This document shows positions 11,240 through 25,335 of a stretch of 64,000 nucleotides of DNA, in pieces. Where the stretch lies: contig CM059973.1 of the NCBI GenBank assembly GCA_030490835.1, positions 64,918,008 to 64,982,007 on the forward strand. Reading direction: 5' to 3'. The notes under the pieces were generated by a model. That model saw only the letters and a program-made list of their open reading frames with translations. It was not told where the DNA came from and did no database searches. Both the position numbers and the translations under genes were made by a program. This DNA is from Annona cherimola. Taxonomy: Eukaryota > Streptophyta > Magnoliopsida > Magnoliales > Annonaceae. The first letter of the stretch is position 1, and each line of letters starts with the position of its first letter.

Positions 11240-11244
11240 GTTAT
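11240..11244. repeat. Target site duplication of Ty3 element 1 (left)
   Basis: GTTAT here is repeated at 21168-21172, directly outside the TG...CA ends of the element. Five bases is the usual size for Ty3 integrases. Confidence 0.95.
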
Positions 11245-12067
11245 TGTGAAACCCCGACCGTATACGCGTCATTTCGATATTTGTAATTTTGTAATTATTT
11301 TATGAATAAATGAAAATTCATGAATTATATTGATGGATATGTGTATTGGAGATTGAAATAATGCAATTAAGAATTTTACCCCGTGAATAGTGCACGTGAA
11401 TAGTAAACAAGGACTAAGACCCCGTGATTAAGAATTAATCACTTGGATTAACTAAATCACAAAAAGACAAAATAGAGATTTAATCACTACAAGACAAAAT
11501 AGCAATTCTTTTAGATATTTTAATCCAAGTTTGGATTTTTGTGGAAAAATAGAAAAAAATTCATAAATTGCAATCCGGGCGTCGGAATTCAATGAAATTT
11601 TTTATGGATGGTTAAAAATTCATGATGGACATGATGAATGGGTTAAGATGTGATGAAAATCACAAATCAAAGGTCAAGATGAAACGTCAAAACAAGATCG
11701 AAAAAGTAGCTTAACTTTTAATTAAAGCTACTTTTGACTTTTTAATAAATAAATTAATTAATTAATTAAACGCAAATACAGCTGCAATGTAGGGAGTTGC
11801 AGGGTCTGTTGACTTTTGGGGCCAAATCCAATGGCCACAAATTAATCTTATCATTAACAAACGGTTAGGATTAATTTAGCTTAATTTAATTAATTTTAAA
11901 AAACAAAAAAATAGGTAGAAAATTAGGGCTGCTATAGGGGGGCTGGATCAAGCCTAGGGTGGCTGCTCTTGGCTCAAGGCATCTTTGAAAATTATAAAAA
12001 AACACCTTTGCAAGTTTACACCCTAAGCTAGAGGGGGTAAATTTCAAATTCATGAAAAATGGACCCC

Positions 12068-12077
12068 TATAAATAGA
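12068..12077 (+). promoter_or_regulatory. TATA box of the 5' LTR, element 1
   Basis: TATAAATAGA, a textbook plant TATA box, about 820 bases into the LTR. The same box is in the 3' LTR at 19464. Transcription would begin about 30 bases downstream, followed by a short exon to the donor-like site at 12224. Confidence 0.75.
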
Positions 12078-13401
12078 GGAGCAGGCCATGGACGAAATTT
12101 ACAGCCATCCCAGCTCAAAAATCACTTGAGCAACTTCATTTTCCATACCCATACGTTTTAGCCTTGAAGAATACAAGGTTGGAGAGAGAAAGTGCGAGAA
12201 AAAGAGGCATATCTCCACTTCGGGTAAGTGATTTCTACCCAAATTTCTTTTGGATGTTAAGTAAGGTAAAACTATGCTTAGATAATCCCCAAGCATGAGA
12301 AAATAAGTATAGATATAATATTTAAATGGAATTATGCCAAAACATCAAAAATTTGGAGCGAAGATAGGGTATTTGGGAAGATAGCATATGATATGTGAAA
12401 ATAATGCTCCAAAATTGATAAATGATGATTTGAGATCTATGATTATGATAAATATGATGTTGAAATAATGATATATTAATTTCATGATTTTTGGAATTAA
12501 GGATTATGCTTAAGTGAATTTATGTTGATTTTTAGTATATGGAGAAAATGATTTTTTTGGCTAAGTAAATGATGATAAATTCAAAATGTATGAAATGTCC
12601 TATGATATACTAGGCATAAGGTATGTCATGGTATTTTTTATTTTGGAAAAAATATCAATTTTTGGAACCCATGAACAATGATCACGTCTCTGTGAACAGT
12701 AACTCGGATGAACAGTGATCTGCTAAAGTAATTTGCTACAGTAAACAGCGTGATTTTGAAGAAAATTTGAGATTAATATTTAAATATGATGATGAAAATT
12801 TTGAAGAATCAATGGATAAAAATATCCACATAAAGAAATAATACCCAAATAATATAGAGCATGCATGGGAAGCAGCTTGAATAGAAGAAATGAAAATATC
12901 ATTTCTCCTTGAATAGGAAAAGGAAAAGACAAGGTCGAAGACACCTCTTAAGAAGGTAAGCAAGTTATATATTTTGCAAATTACTTCTAAAATACTTGAA
13001 ATTGTTTGTGAATTGCTTTATGAAATTTATTTAAGGTTGGTCATACCTATAACTGCTTTACATGAACTGAAGTGTATTTTTTTTGAAATTATTTATGAAA
13101 TGCTTTTTATGAAATTGTTTATGATTTGCAAATATCATGCCGGCATGTGTATGAGAATGAGCATGTGCACGAGGAATAGGCCTTAGTTGAGGTAGTAAGC
13201 GGACCGGATGTCCCCCTCGCTATTGCCAAGTCGCTTAATAGGCCCAGGCCGGCGGCGACCTCCCTGAAATGGGAGCATGTATGGGATGGGCGCCTAGCTA
13301 GCGTCGCATCCAAAGGAATGTCATGAATGCTATGTATGCATTGCAATTGCATTTTAGAAAATGCATGAAAATGATTGAAAATTTGTGTATAGCTTGCTTA
13401 C

Positions 13402-13417
13402 TGAGTATTATTACTCA
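13402..13417 (+). promoter_or_regulatory. CTTAC-hairpin in 5' LTR, element 1
   Basis: CTTAC (13397-13401) is followed by TGAGT, loop ATTATT, ACTCA: a perfect 5-base-pair stem. CAACAACAG ends 21 bases downstream at 13438. The same structure is at 20798-20813 in the 3' LTR. Related hairpins occur in three other LTR families in this window. Confidence 0.55.
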
Positions 13418-13775
13418 CCCATGCTTTTTCAACAACAGACAGGAAATGATGATGAAGGCAGCATGCCAAGTGTTATGTAGTTTTTGATATAAATGATGTT
13501 TATGTAAACTTTATGTAAAGTCAACGATGATAATTTTGAGATGGAAAGGAATATTTTTATTCCAATGAAAATGTTTATGGAATAGTTTTTGATCATAACT
13601 GTGTTATGTGAAATATATTTTAAATTGGATGAATAATGGGAATTTTCCATGTATTGATGAAAATAAAAAAAAATCCTGCCGTGTGATCAAGGCAACAATC
13701 CTGAGTCACGTTTACCAATCAAAACGATCCCGGAGTAAGGCTTCTAGGCACCTCAGTTCAGGGCGCCACAGAAGT

Positions 13776-13787
13776 TGGTATCAGAGC
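13776..13787 (+). promoter_or_regulatory. Primer binding site, element 1
   Basis: TGGTATCAGAGC, complementary to the 3' end of initiator Met-tRNA, five bases after the 5' LTR. It primes minus-strand DNA synthesis. Confidence 0.9.
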
Positions 13788-13911
13788 ATGGATTGGTAAA
13801 TAGACAAAAAAGGAAAGAAATGACTAAACTAGAATACATGAAATCATGATTGATTTATTTATTATTGATGAATATTGATGTTATACTAATAAATGTTTCA
13901 TGAAGTTGAAA

Positions 13912-15607
<1,696 letters not shown>

Positions 15608-15633
<26 letters not shown>

Positions 15634-17050
15634 GCTGATACGCCAACAATGTACAACCTATTTGGTCTCTATAAACACAATAAAAGGAGATGAGGTACCT
15701 ATGGATCAAATTCCAGTGGTAAACGAATTTTCAGATATTTTTCCAAAGGAACTATGTAATTTACCACCGGAAAGGGAGATGGATGTGGAAATAGAAATTA
15801 TTCCAGGGACAGCCCCAATATCTAAGGCCCCATATAGGATGGCACCGGCCGAATTGGTTGAGTTAAAAGTACAAATTCAAGATTTATTAGATAAGGGGTT
15901 TATTAGACCCAGTGCATCACCTTGGGGAGCTCCAGTATTATTTGTAAAGAAAACGGATGGGAGTTTGAGACTCTGTATTGATTACAGAGAATTGAACAAA
16001 GTAACAGTAAAAAATAAGTATCCACTCCCAAGAATAGATGATCTTTTTGATCAGTTAAAAGGAGCTTCTACATTTTCAAAAATTGATTTACAGTCAGGTT
16101 ACCACCAGTTGAGGATATGTCCAAAAGACATCCATAAAACAGCATTCAGAACCAGATATGGGCATTATGAATTCTTAGTCATGCCATTTGGACTAACGAA
16201 TGCCCCAGCTATGTTTATGGATATGATGAACAGAATTTTTCGAGAATTTTTGGATCAATTTGTAGTGGTATTCATTGATGATATATTGATTTATTCAAAG
16301 ATAGAAGAAGAACATGAGAAGCATTTAACAATAGTGTTGGAAATTCTTCGAAGGGAGAAATTATATGCTAAATTCAAAAAATGTGAGTTTTGGTTGAAAC
16401 AGGTAGCCTTTCTCTGCCACATTATATCCGAGGAGAGAGTACAAGTAGATCCTCAAAAGATTGAGGTAATAACAAAGTGGCCACAGCCAACAAATATCAC
16501 GAAAATAAGAAGTTTCCTAGGGTTAGCTGGCTACTACAGAAGATTTGTAGAAGGATTCTCACAATTGTCAGCTCCACTCAAAAAGCTGATAAGGAAAGGA
16601 GTTAGGTATGAATGGACACAGGAATGTGAGAATAGCTTCCAAGAATTAAAGAAAAGGCTGGTAAAAGCTCCAATTCTAACACTACCTATGGAAAAGGAAG
16701 AGTTTGTGATCTATTGTGATGCCTCAAAGAAAGGATTAGGATGTGTACTAATGCAAAATAGAAAAGTTATATCATACACATCCCGACAACTCAAGCCAAA
16801 TGAGGTAAATTATCCAACCCATGATTTAGAATTGGCAGCAGTAGTCTTTGCCTTGAAAATTTGGAGACATTATTTATAGGGAGTTAAATGTGAGGTCTAT
16901 ACTGATCATAAGAGCCTCAAGTATATTTTTACTCAAAAGGAGTTAAATATGAGACAGAGAAGATGGCTCGAGTTACTCAAAGATTATGACCTCGACATTT
17001 TATATCATCCAGGCAAAACCAATGTAGTAGCCGATGCGCTAAGTAGAAAT
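15608..17050 (+). pseudogene. Reverse transcriptase and RNase H, Ty3 element 1
   Basis: A 423-codon open stretch (15608-16879) holds the fingers ([20 protein letters not shown]), palm ([26 protein letters not shown]) and catalytic [11 protein letters not shown] near 16265-16300, then the connection [15 protein letters not shown]. RNase H starts with [15 protein letters not shown] near 16700. A TAG at 16877 replaces the Tyr codon found at this place in element 2 (HYLYGEQ), and RNase H then continues through [12 protein letters not shown]. Confidence 0.9.
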
Positions 17051-18660
17051 GTTAGCTTAGCACATCTCATCACAAAGGAAGAATGGCTACTACAAGAATT
17101 GAGACAATTAGAGCTAATTGTAATCCCACCTGGGGTACAAGTCAGATTATCTCAATTACAAATCCAGTCAAATTTATTTGAGCAAATTAAAATGACTCAA
17201 CAAGAAAATGGGGATTTCAAGAATTATGTGGAGAAAATGATTAAAAAAAATCTCACTAAATACATACAAGATGAACAGGGGATGTACGGATATAGGGGTC
17301 GCCTGTGTATACCCGATCAAGAGGAAGTAATGGAACAAAAATTGAAAGAAGCACATTTCTCTCCATTTTCGATGCATCCAGGTAGCACCAAGATGTATCA
17401 AGACATCAAAAAGATGTATTGGTGGAATAATATGAAGAGAGAAATTGCTAAATATGTGGCTAAGTGCCTAACATGTCAAAGGGTTAAGGCTGATCATCAA
17501 AGAACCCCTAGAAAATTACAGTCGCTAGAAATTCCAGAATGGAAATGGGATGATATTACTATAGATTTTATTGAAGGGTTGCCAAGAACCCATAATGGAA
17601 ATGATGTTATATGGGTCATAGTAGATAGATTATCAAAGGTAGCTCATTTCCTAGCCATCAAGAAAAATTTTACTGCTTAGCGACTGGCTAAAATTTAGTA
17701 TAAGGAGATAGTGAGACTGCATGGAGTACCTAAGTCAATAGTTTCCGATCGAGATTCCAGTTTTAAATCTCGATTTTGGAAAAGTTTACATCAAACCTTA
17801 GGTACGCAGCTGAAATTCAGCACAGCATTTCATCCTCAAACTGATGGGCAAACAGAAAGGGTAAATCAAATAATAGAGGATATGCTGAGAATGTACACAG
17901 TAGAATTTGGAGGATCATGGGATGAATATTTGGCTATGGTAGAATTTGCTTATAACAACAGTTATCAAGCAAGTATTCAAATGGCCCCATTTGAAGCTTT
18001 ATATGGACGGAAATGCAGAACTCCTCTAAACTGGGATGAAGTGGGAGAAAGGAAATTGGCTCCAGACCTCTCAAAGAGAATGACAGAAAAAGTTCAAGTG
18101 ATTCGCCAGTGTATACTCACAACCCAGAGTAGGCAAAAGAGTTACACCGATTGCAAAAGAAGGGATTTAAATATCCAAGTTAGGGATCACGTATTTGTTA
18201 AGGTAACGCCATTCAAAGGAGTCACCCGGTTTGGAAAGAGAAGAAAATTAAACCCAAGATATATCGGTCCCTTTGAAGTTTTGGAAAAGATAGGCAATCT
18301 AGCCTATAGAATAGCTCTGCCACCAGCCCTCAGTGCCATCCACAATGTGTTTCATATCTCCATGCTAAGGAAATATGTTTTCGATCCTACCCATGTGTTG
18401 ATAGTAGAGAAATTGCCAATCCAAGAACATTTAAACTATGAGGAAAGGCCAATCAAAATATTGGATTTCAAGATCAAGAAACTTCGGAACAGAGAGATCG
18501 AATATGTAAAGGTACAATGGAATCGATATTCGGAATCCGAAGCAACTGGGGAGCTACAAGAAGAGGTCGAAAGGAAATATCCTCAATTATTCAAGGAAAA
18601 GATAAGTTTCGGGACGAAACCTATTGTAAGGGGGGAGAATTGTGAAACCCCGACCGTATA
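16949..18660 (+). pseudogene. Integrase with chromodomain-like C-terminus, Ty3 element 1
   Basis: The N-terminal zinc motif is present ([15 protein letters not shown] ... [12 protein letters not shown]). The catalytic core has [21 protein letters not shown] and [15 protein letters not shown]. Two stops at 17678 and 17696 break the core where element 2 reads [14 protein letters not shown]. The last part (17711-18682) is open and includes the GPFEVLEKIGNLAYRIALP segment. It ends with YVKVQWNRYSESEATGELQE, a chromodomain-type tail as in chromoviruses, with a Trp-to-Gly change (ATWEL in element 2). Confidence 0.9.
18628..18640 (+). promoter_or_regulatory. Polypurine tract, element 1
   Basis: AAGGGGGGAGAAT lies immediately before the 3' LTR. 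It is the primer site for plus-strand DNA synthesis. Confidence 0.85.
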
Positions 18661-21167
18661 CGCGTCATTTCGATATTTGTAATTTTGTAATTATTTTATG
18701 AATAAATGAAAATTCATGAATTATATTGATGGATATGTGTATTGGAGATTGAAATAATGCAATTAAGAATTTTACCCCGTGAATAGTGCACGTGAATAGT
18801 AACCAAGGACTAAGACCCCGTGATTAAGAGTTAATTACTTGGATTAACTTAATCACAAAAAGAAAAAATAGAGATTTAATCACTACAAGACAAAATAGCA
18901 ATTCTTTTGGATATTTTAATCCAAGTTTGGATTTTTGTGGAAAAATAGAAAATAATTCATAAATTGCAATCCAGGTGTCGGAATTCAATCAAATTTTTTA
19001 TGGATGGTTAAAAATTCATGATGGACATGATGAATGGGTTAAGATGTGATGAAAATCACAAATCAAAGGTCAAGATGAAACGTCAAAACAAGATCGAAAA
19101 AGTAGTTTAACTTTTAATTAAAGCTACTTTTGACTTTTTAATAAATAAATAAATTAATAAATTAATAAAATGAAAATACAGCTGCAATGCAGGGAGTTGC
19201 AGGGGCTGTTGACTTTTTGGGCCAAATCCAATTGCCACAAATTAATCTTATCATTAACAAACGGTTAGGATTAATTTAGCTTAATTTAATTAATTTTAAA
19301 AATAAAAAAGGTAGAAAATTAGGGCTGCTATAGGGGGGCTGGAGCAGGCCTAGGGTGGCTGCTCTTGGCTCAAGGCATCTTTGGAAATTATAAAAAAACA
19401 CCTTAGCAAGTTTACACCCTAAGCTAGAGGGGGTAAATTTCAAATTCATGAAAAACGGACCCCTATAAATAGAGGAGCAGGCCATGGACGAAATTCACAG
19501 CCATCCCAGCTCAAAAATCACTTGAGAAACTTCATTTTCCATCCCCATACGTTTTAGCCTTGAAGAATAGAAGGTTGGAGAGAGAAAGTGCGAGAAAAAG
19601 AGGCGTATCTCCACTTCGGGTAAGTAATTTCTACCCAAATTTCTTTTGGATGTTAAGTAAGGTAAAACTATTCTTAGATAATCCCCAAGCATGAGAAAAT
19701 AAGTATAGATATAATGTTTAAATGGAATTATGCCAAAACATCAAAAATTTGGAGCAAAGATAGGGTATTTGGGAAGATAGCATATGATATGTGAAAATAA
19801 TGCTCCAAAATTGATAAATGATGATTTTGGATCTATGATTATGATAAATATGATGTTGAAATAATGATATATTAATTTCATAATTTTTGGAATTAAGGAT
19901 TATGCTTAAGTGAATTTATGTTGATTTTTAGTATATGAGAAAATGATTTTTTCGGCTAAGTAAATGATGATAAATTAAAAATGTATGAAATGTCCTATGA
20001 TATACTAGGCATAAGGTATGTCATGGAATTTTTTATTTTTGGAAAAAATATCAATTTTTGGAACACATGAACAGTGATCACATCTCTGTGAACAGTAACT
20101 CGGATGAACAGTGATCTGCTAAAGTAATTTGCTACAGTAAACAGCGTGATTTTGAAGAAAATTTGAGATTAATATTTAAATATGATGATGAAAATTTTGA
20201 AGAATCAATGGATAAAAATATCCACATAAAGAAATAATACCCAAATAATATAGAGCATGCATGGGAAGCAGCTTGAATAGAAGAAATGAAAATATCATTT
20301 CTCCTTGAATAGGAAAAGGAAAAGACAAGGTCGAAGACACCTCTTAAGAAGGTAAGCAAGTTATATATTTTGCAAATTACTTCTAAAATACTTGAAATTG
20401 TTTGTGAATTGCTTTATGAAATTTATTTAAGGTTGGTCATACCTATAACTGCTTTACATGAACTGAAGTGTATTTTTTTTGAAATTATTTATGAAATGCT
20501 TTTTATGAAATTGTTTATGATTTGCAAATATCATGCCGGCATGTGTATGAGAATGAGCATGTGCACGAGGAATAGGCCTTAGTTGAGGTAGTAAGCGGAC
20601 CGGATGTCCCCCTCGCTATTGCCAAGTCGCTTAATAGGCCCAGGCCGGCGGCGACCTCCCTGAAATGGGAGCATGTATGGGATGGGCGCCTAGCTAGCGT
20701 CGCATCCAAAGGAATGTCATGAATGCTATGTATGCATTGCAATTGCATTTTAGAAAATGCATGAAAATGATTGAAAATTTGTGTATAGCTTGCTTACTGA
20801 GTATTATTACTCACCCATGCTTTTTCAACAACAGACAGGAAATGATGATGAAGGCAGCATGCCAAGTGTTATGTAGTTTTTGATATAAATGATGTTTATG
20901 TAAACTTTATGTAAAGTCAACGATGATAATTTTGAGATGGAAATGAATATTTTTATTCCAATGAAAATGTTTATGGAATAGTTTTTTATCATAACTGTGT
21001 TATGTGAAATATATTTCAAATTGGATGAATAATGGGAATTTTCCATGTATTGATGAGAATAAAAAAAAAATCCTGCCATGCGATCAGGGCAACAATCCTG
21101 AGTCACGTTTACCAATCAAAACGATCCCGGAGTAAGGCTTCTAGGCACCTCAGTTCGGGGCACCACA
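18641..21167 (+). repeat. 3' LTR of Ty3 element 1
   Basis: 2527 bp, begins TGTGAAACCCCGACC and ends GGGGCACCACA, followed by the GTTAT duplication. It carries the TATA box (19464-19471), the donor-like GGGTAAGTAA near 19620 and the hairpin at 20798-20813. The 861-base tract 20083-20943 is identical to 12687-13547 of the 5' LTR although the rest has diverged by a few percent. Confidence 0.95.
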
Positions 21168-21172
21168 GTTAT

Positions 21173-22930
21173 GTTCATGTAAGGACTCATGATCCAAATG
21201 CTCGTGCAATGCAAATGCTCATCCTCAACATCATATTTATGTCATCCGACGCACTGGGTAGACTCTTTATCATCAAATATCTTACATGGCTATACCGCAG
21301 TATACCATAACTCATCTTATTCTCCGGCTCACCCGGAGAATTATCATATGTCATGCTCAACATGCGACAATCCCCTCATACATCATGTCCGTGCTGATAT
21401 GCTTATTTTTAAAATATCTCCATCAAACTCGAATAATTTGCTTGTGAAATTTTTTTATAAATTCATCATCAACTCAAAATAAATTTTTCATAAAAATCTC
21501 AAATATAGCATCCAACTTATCACAAAACATCCATGCCCAAAAAATAAATATCCATAAACATCCAAACAATAGGGAAAAATCCTATTTACCTCATAACTGC
21601 AAACCAAACCTTTTAATCTTTAATTCCAACATCTAAACTCAATCTTCTCATCCTTGACATTAGAATAGATACAGCACTTTATCAATAATTCTTCTACAAA
21701 TAACAATCATGACTTCTCATTCAAGTTTTTGTATAAAAATATCACTAAATCGCAAGCCCTTTCTCATATTAGCATGCGTAATAAAAAAAATCTTTTTCTT
21801 AAACTCTTCCAACAAAATGTAATATAATTCACCTTATTTTTTGCCACTAGAAAAATCAATTATTAAATAATAAAACTCTAATTCCTTTTCACAACAATTA
21901 TTCTCTTGCACATCTACTAAATTTAGCACAATTTAGCAATAAAAGTCAATCCACAAAATTCACTAAAATTCTTATTTTTCTTAAATCATCATTCTATAAC
22001 TAAATAAGCCCCGTCAAATTTAGTTTATCAATACACAATTACTCAAAGTGAATCATTTAATAACTTTGCATACGAATAATATAAATATTAAATATTTTGC
22101 ACAAGCCAAACCCACCTGACTCAACCATACATTTATATAAAATATATTTATTATAATAAATATTATGGTAAAACCCCAAGATATCCCATCTGCATATATA
22201 TATATAATCAATACACATAATCTCACCTCTAAAAGCATATATTCCTCCGAAATACAATAACTTGTAATAAACTCTGTATGGTAATTATCATTTAATATAA
22301 CATCTACATGCATTGTAAAACAAACCTCTTGGGGATTTACCTTATTGATAATAAAAATCCAAATCCTACCTTTTTGATGCAAAGTCCAAATAAATATTAC
22401 ATGGACATCTCCATACATACACACACATGCACACATATATGTATTTCACTATATGACTGCTATTTATTATTTACATCATGAAAAGGATAACAACCAAACA
22501 TCTTTCATCAATTTCATCACTAGTTCATAAACCATCAATACCTAATATATACATGTCATCCTCATGAAATTGTATTGTTGTATATAAGAATTTTATTTAA
22601 TTGAATCTCATACTTAACAGATATTATTAAACTAGGTTTTGAAAAGAAATAAAAACCCAATATATTGTCTTAAAATATCAAGTCTTCCATCAAAATGATT
22701 CATCCAAACCATCATCAAATTAACATTAAAATAATCCAAATACCAAATAACCTGCATACACCATATAATATAAAATAATATTTCTAATCAAATATAAATT
22801 CTCTCATCGATCCTTGCCAAAATAACATACCTCGAAGTAATCCTTCTCCCTCGATCCCGATTTTCTCCTCTCTCTCTCTCTTCTCCTTTCTCTTCCCTTC
22901 TACTTTTTCCTTTCTCGATCGAAAGATTAG
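21173..22930 (-). mobile_element. Truncated minus-strand LTR, 5' part (right piece)
   Basis: Continuation of 10741-11244. On the minus strand a GA-rich leader-like stretch (CT-rich on the plus strand, 22860-22915) is followed by a donor-like CTTCGAG|GTATGTTA (intron starting at 22830). The expected upstream U3 part with a TG start is absent, and block-B flank resumes at about 22930 (GATTAGCCTGAAGAG). About 100 bases of flank present in block A are also missing, so a deletion removed U3 and adjacent host DNA. Confidence 0.5.
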
Positions 22931-23159
22931 CCTGAAGAGTTTTTACTTGCTAACATGTCCATACCTATTATTAACTTTCAAATGCATTCAAATATATGAA
23001 ACCTAATCAAGCTTATAAAGACCATCTACCGTATTAAACTCAATCAACCTCATAAAATTGGATGAGAATTTAAAAGCTCTATGGATCCGAACTCATCCAT
23101 GTTTGCATGGGTCATTGGAAAAGATAGACTCTAAACCCCGTTCATTTTTAGGTGCTCAT

Positions 23160-23945
23160 CTAATTGACTCAAAGCTTAATTTTTTAGATAGAACTCCTGA
23201 AGTGAATTAGGAGAAACGTACGTATACCCTATTCTAGGGTCCACCTTATACGAAACTTATGGCTAACACCAATGCAATGATTCACCCAAGGTCAAATCCG
23301 TGTGGGAGCTAGTCTCCCTTCCCCTTTCTTTTTTGTATATATTTTTTTTTGAAAAAACCTATGCTCCAATGCATTCTAAATGTAGCTTTTACATTGTTTG
23401 GTATAAAATTGTTTCAAATTAGTAAATTAGACCATTCGAAGCTAAAAATTCATGTAGCTATTACCAATGATATCAAGATCCAAGTGTATGACCTGTTCCA
23501 TTGCATGCAATTGTAGTTTGAATGTATTCAATATCATCGATGAACGTAACATCAGGTTGTGCAGTATTTTAACCCATACCACTTTAACTATACTTCATGA
23601 CATCCACCCTATATTGTTCCCAATAGCAAGGCCGCATTTGTATAACCACAACTGACGTGCTAATCTACCATTATTTACCACTGAAAATTTTCCTTGTACT
23701 TGTTTGGAATTCCATAATTGTCCCTTTCTATAAAATTACTCACTATACGTGTGTATCATTTATTGTAGTGTCATGGATTGGGACATATATATATTGGGGG
23801 GACTATAGCAGCTGCGACAGGTACATAAAAACGGGATGGAGCATATTGTGCAATTGTATCAATGAGAATCAATAATGGCCTCTTGATGCCAGCTAAACTG
23901 ACTTGGGTTCCTATTTCTCAAAGGCTTGGATGCAATGCTCTCAAA
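23160..23945 (-). pseudogene. Body of the unrecognised minus-strand gene remnant (block B)
   Basis: Counterpart of 4640-5210. On the minus strand, PLLILIDTIAQYAPSRFYVP is open near 23885-23825 and WNSKQVQGKF near 23715 matches WNSIQVQGKF in block A. Stops and frameshifts are more frequent than in block A. It is interrupted near 23290-23350 by a short SINE-like scrap (GTGGGAGCTAGTCTCCC). The product is unknown. Confidence 0.35.
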
Positions 23946-24001
23946 ACTAACAAAATTAATTAAGGTATGCATGTAATATTTAATTAAAGATGGTCCTATT
24001 T

Positions 24002-24108
24002 ATCTCAACAGCGGATGAGAATATTGCTTCTTCTGATCTTGGGGCAGTGGCCACAAATGAGAAGAAGATTAGCAAACATATGAAGAGTACAATGAGGTGG
24101 TAAGACAT
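24002..24108 (-). pseudogene. Signal-peptide-like exon (block B)
   Basis: From the ATG at 24108 the frame reads MSYHLIVLFICLLIFFSF, then VATAPRSEEAILSSAVEI. It aligns with the block A exon at 6276-6389 over its whole length, including APRSEEA. The 3' border has ATAAAT where block A has the donor GTAAAT, so splicing would be lost here. Confidence 0.35.
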
Positions 24109-24389
24109 ACAAGAGGTGGTAAAACATACAAGAAAGTACTTCTCTGTCTACAAAATTGTTGGCTTGCTTGGTAATTAGATGTGGATTTAGAGAGAGCGAG
24201 AGGTGTTATTTTTGTAAGTGGGGTTCCTTGATTCATCAATTGGGCTAATCATAAGAATTAGACGTCCCCTTACCATGAATTCAAGCTGGTGCATCTCATG
24301 ATCATTATTAAGCGGAACAATGATAGCTCCCATGCGTGATGCATGTGACAAATGATCTCCGTGAAATATTGAAAACAAATATCAAAGTC

Positions 24390-24511
24390 AAGTTGCTAAT
24401 TTTTGCGTTGTGGAAGGAGAAGAGTATATTTTGCATCTCTGTGAAACCCTAAGTCACATTTTCTAAAAGGGCATATTGGCTTATAATGCTGTATTGAGCT
24501 CTGTGGAGTAA
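24390..24511 (+). pseudogene. Possible LINE zinc-binding (zf-RVT-like) scrap
   Basis: One plus-strand frame reads VANFCVVEGEEYILHLCETLSHIF, resembling the C..C..E...HL...C block found between reverse transcriptase and RNase H in plant LINEs. It is very short and isolated at the junction between block B and the pararetrovirus, so the call is tentative. Confidence 0.25.
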
Positions 24512-25335
24512 TATCATTGACAGTGATCAAAGATAAAAAATATATATTTAGATCCAACTATAAATGCATTACTTAGAAACTTCAGCCCTAAATAAAATAG
24601 TAGCCGAAGTAATGTATTAAATACAGAAAAAATCAATATAGATAATGTAGAAAAAGATTTAAATGATTGGAAAATACCTGATATCTCATATAGCAAAATA
24701 TACAAAAAAGGGTCATTCCAGCTCTCAACAAACTACACAATAAAAATAGTTGAACAAACAATTTTTTATTTAATCAACATGAAACTATTTCCCTTTTAAA
24801 TAGAAGATTAATTGAATAACACCGACAAAAATATAATTTCATACATTTAGGACTAGTATAAGTAGCTGTGAAACCACTTATAAGAGAAGGATTAGATACT
24901 TTAATTTTATTATGCTTAGGAGATTGTAGGTTTAATAAATTTCAAAACTCACTTTTAGGAATGATAAAAAAAGCTTATACAGTGGACCTATCTATTTTGA
25001 CTGCTACCCAAACTTCACTAATTCCTTGCAAAATCAGAATATTTTAGACACTTTAACCTTAAATCTAAATGTTCATAACTACAAAATAAAACAAGGATCT
25101 TTACCCATAACGTTGGTACATAGGATCCATTATAAAACAATGACTATAGCCTTCAACACAAAAGCTATTAAACAATCATTGAAAGCAGAAATAATATTGT
25201 TACAAATTGATATAAGAAAATCAAATGTAATGGTACCCAAAACCATAAAATGGGACCAAATAACTCTTTCATCTCATTGGAAACTCCAAACTAAGGTTCC
25301 ACCTCCTCAAATAAAGAACTCTGAAATTAGATAAA
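24512..25335 (+). pseudogene. Pararetrovirus movement protein remnant (30K type)
   Basis: Several stops interrupt the frame. The recognisable core is at 24830-25010 (FIHLGLV, VAVKPLIREGLDTLILLCLG, then NSLLGMIKKAYTVDL), the conserved block of caulimovirid 30K-type movement proteins. An open stretch (25026-25334) covers the following part. In living relatives the protein forms tubules at plasmodesmata for cell-to-cell passage. Here the 5' part before about 24800 is strongly decayed. Confidence 0.65.

Larger units (their letters stand above)
10741..11244 (-). mobile_element. Truncated minus-strand LTR, 3' part (left piece)
   Basis: Read on the minus strand this ends in GGGCATGACA, a TG...CA-type LTR terminus, at 10741, directly after the block-A-like flank GCTCACATAA. 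It continues beyond the Ty3 insertion at 21173. It contains the CTTAC-hairpin (11119-11136) and two AG acceptor-like sites (TTTTTTTAG and TTAACAG) just downstream on the minus strand. No internal retrotransposon region is attached, so it is a solo or deleted LTR. Confidence 0.6.
11245..13770 (+). repeat. 5' LTR of Ty3 element 1
   Basis: Starts TGTGAAACCCCGACC and ends GGGCGCCACA. It carries a TATA box (12068), a donor-like CGG|GTAAGTG at 12224, the CTTAC-hairpin (13397-13417) and an acceptor-like CAACAACAG ending at 13438. Compared with the 3' LTR there are roughly 45 differences over 11245-12686, none that I can find over 12687-13547, and about 10 in the last 220 bases. Confidence 0.95.

Noticed and set aside
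13119..13352. 77-codon minus-strand frame in the LTR of element 1, identical in the other LTR
   Set aside because: Identity comes from the conversion-like tract between LTRs, not coding constraint, and no domain is recognisable.
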